This document shows, piece by piece, positions 63,882 through 64,000 of a DNA stretch of 64,000 bases (position 1 is its first letter; each line of letters starts with the position of its first letter). The DNA comes from Kordia sp. Its GTDB lineage: Bacteria > Bacteroidota > Bacteroidia > Flavobacteriales > Flavobacteriaceae. Where the stretch lies: positions 16,067 through 80,066 of the forward strand of contig NZ_JAKVBC010000026.1 of the NCBI RefSeq assembly GCF_022447245.1, given 5' to 3'. Position numbers and translations under genes: made by a program. A model generated the notes under the pieces. It saw only the letters and a program-made list of their open reading frames with translations, did no database searches and had not been told where the DNA came from.

Positions 63882-63914
63882 AAAAAGGGAACGTGACTAA
63901 CGTTCCCTTTTTTT
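63882..63914 (+). terminator. Terminator of the nrd unit
   Basis: AAAAGGGAACGT and ACGTTCCCTTTT form a 12-base-pair stem with a five-base loop (GACTA), followed by TTT. Confidence 0.9.
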
Positions 63915-63925
63915 ATGTTTTATAT

Positions 63926-64000
63926 GTCCCGTCCTGAAATAGCGTTACACTAAATTTTAAGTGTAATTAAAACAAATTATGTAAAGCGAACTCAAAAAGA
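63926..64000. mobile_element. Possible end of an insertion sequence (right edge, tentative)
   Basis: GTCCCGTCCTGAAATAGCGT and the following ACACTAAATTTTAAGTGTAA look like the terminal repeat and first bases of an IS3-type element as seen in Bacteroidota. No transposase frame is in the window. The call rests on resemblance only and needs the sequence beyond base 64000. Confidence 0.25.

Overview
The window is AT-rich DNA from a marine-type member of the Bacteroidota, family Flavobacteriaceae; a Kordia-like genus is my best guess. The reasons are type IX secretion (T9SS) C-terminal sorting domains, an S46 dipeptidyl-peptidase, CNNM/CBS and DUF4421 proteins, leader peptides ending in GG of the Bacteroidota lanthipeptide type, promoter -7 boxes of the form TAnnTTTG with no clear Shine-Dalgarno sites, and a eukaryote-like NrdB. 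No tRNA, rRNA, CRISPR array, prophage or complete insertion sequence was found.

Layout. 1-7.9 kb (mostly minus): a partial 3'-5' exonuclease, a DUF4442 hot-dog protein, an Ogt-type alkyltransferase and a CNNM/CBS protein, mixed with two small GG-leader peptides and three decayed genes (TPR protein, T9SS-exported protein, DinB protein). 7.5-18.9 kb: cytochrome c and hemB, a large SF2 helicase cut by one amber codon, a coupled TPR-AAA+/TPR-membrane pair, a thioesterase, a broken DUF4421 barrel, a broken M50-like protein and hemF. 19-28 kb (minus): two tandem GG-leader peptides, EI24, GNAT and unknown genes, then hemE, alkB, hemCD and hemA, with a four-helix-bundle element inserted in the operon. 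28-43.9 kb: an AraC regulator divergent from hemA, a broken PLP aminotransferase, a very long TraB/GumN protein, hemH-MATE, a BNR-repeat secreted protein, hemJ, an NtrY-like kinase and a crotonase. 44-51 kb: a T9SS pseudogene, S46 peptidase, three more GG-leader peptides, a broken LytTR regulator, a radical SAM protein and a lipoprotein. 51-64 kb (largely intact): HD hydrolase, PlsC-like acyltransferase, bacilliredoxin, an XRE regulator with paired palindromic operators, TerB-DnaJ, HupE/UreJ, dCMP deaminase, S41 peptidase, MarC, DUF3109 and the nrdB-nrdA pair.

How it fits together. hemA, hemCD (fused), hemB, hemE, hemF, hemJ and hemH are all present and intact. Together they cover the steps from glutamyl-tRNA to protoheme except glutamate-semialdehyde aminotransferase (hemL), which is not in the window. 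Around this core lie at least eleven disrupted accessory genes, so the accessory part of the region appears to be eroding while housekeeping genes are conserved. The most unusual signal is a dispersed family of seven short precursor-like genes (about 50-66 aa), each with a Lys-rich leader ending in GG and a divergent tail, usually Cys-containing. No modification enzyme or exporter for them lies nearby.
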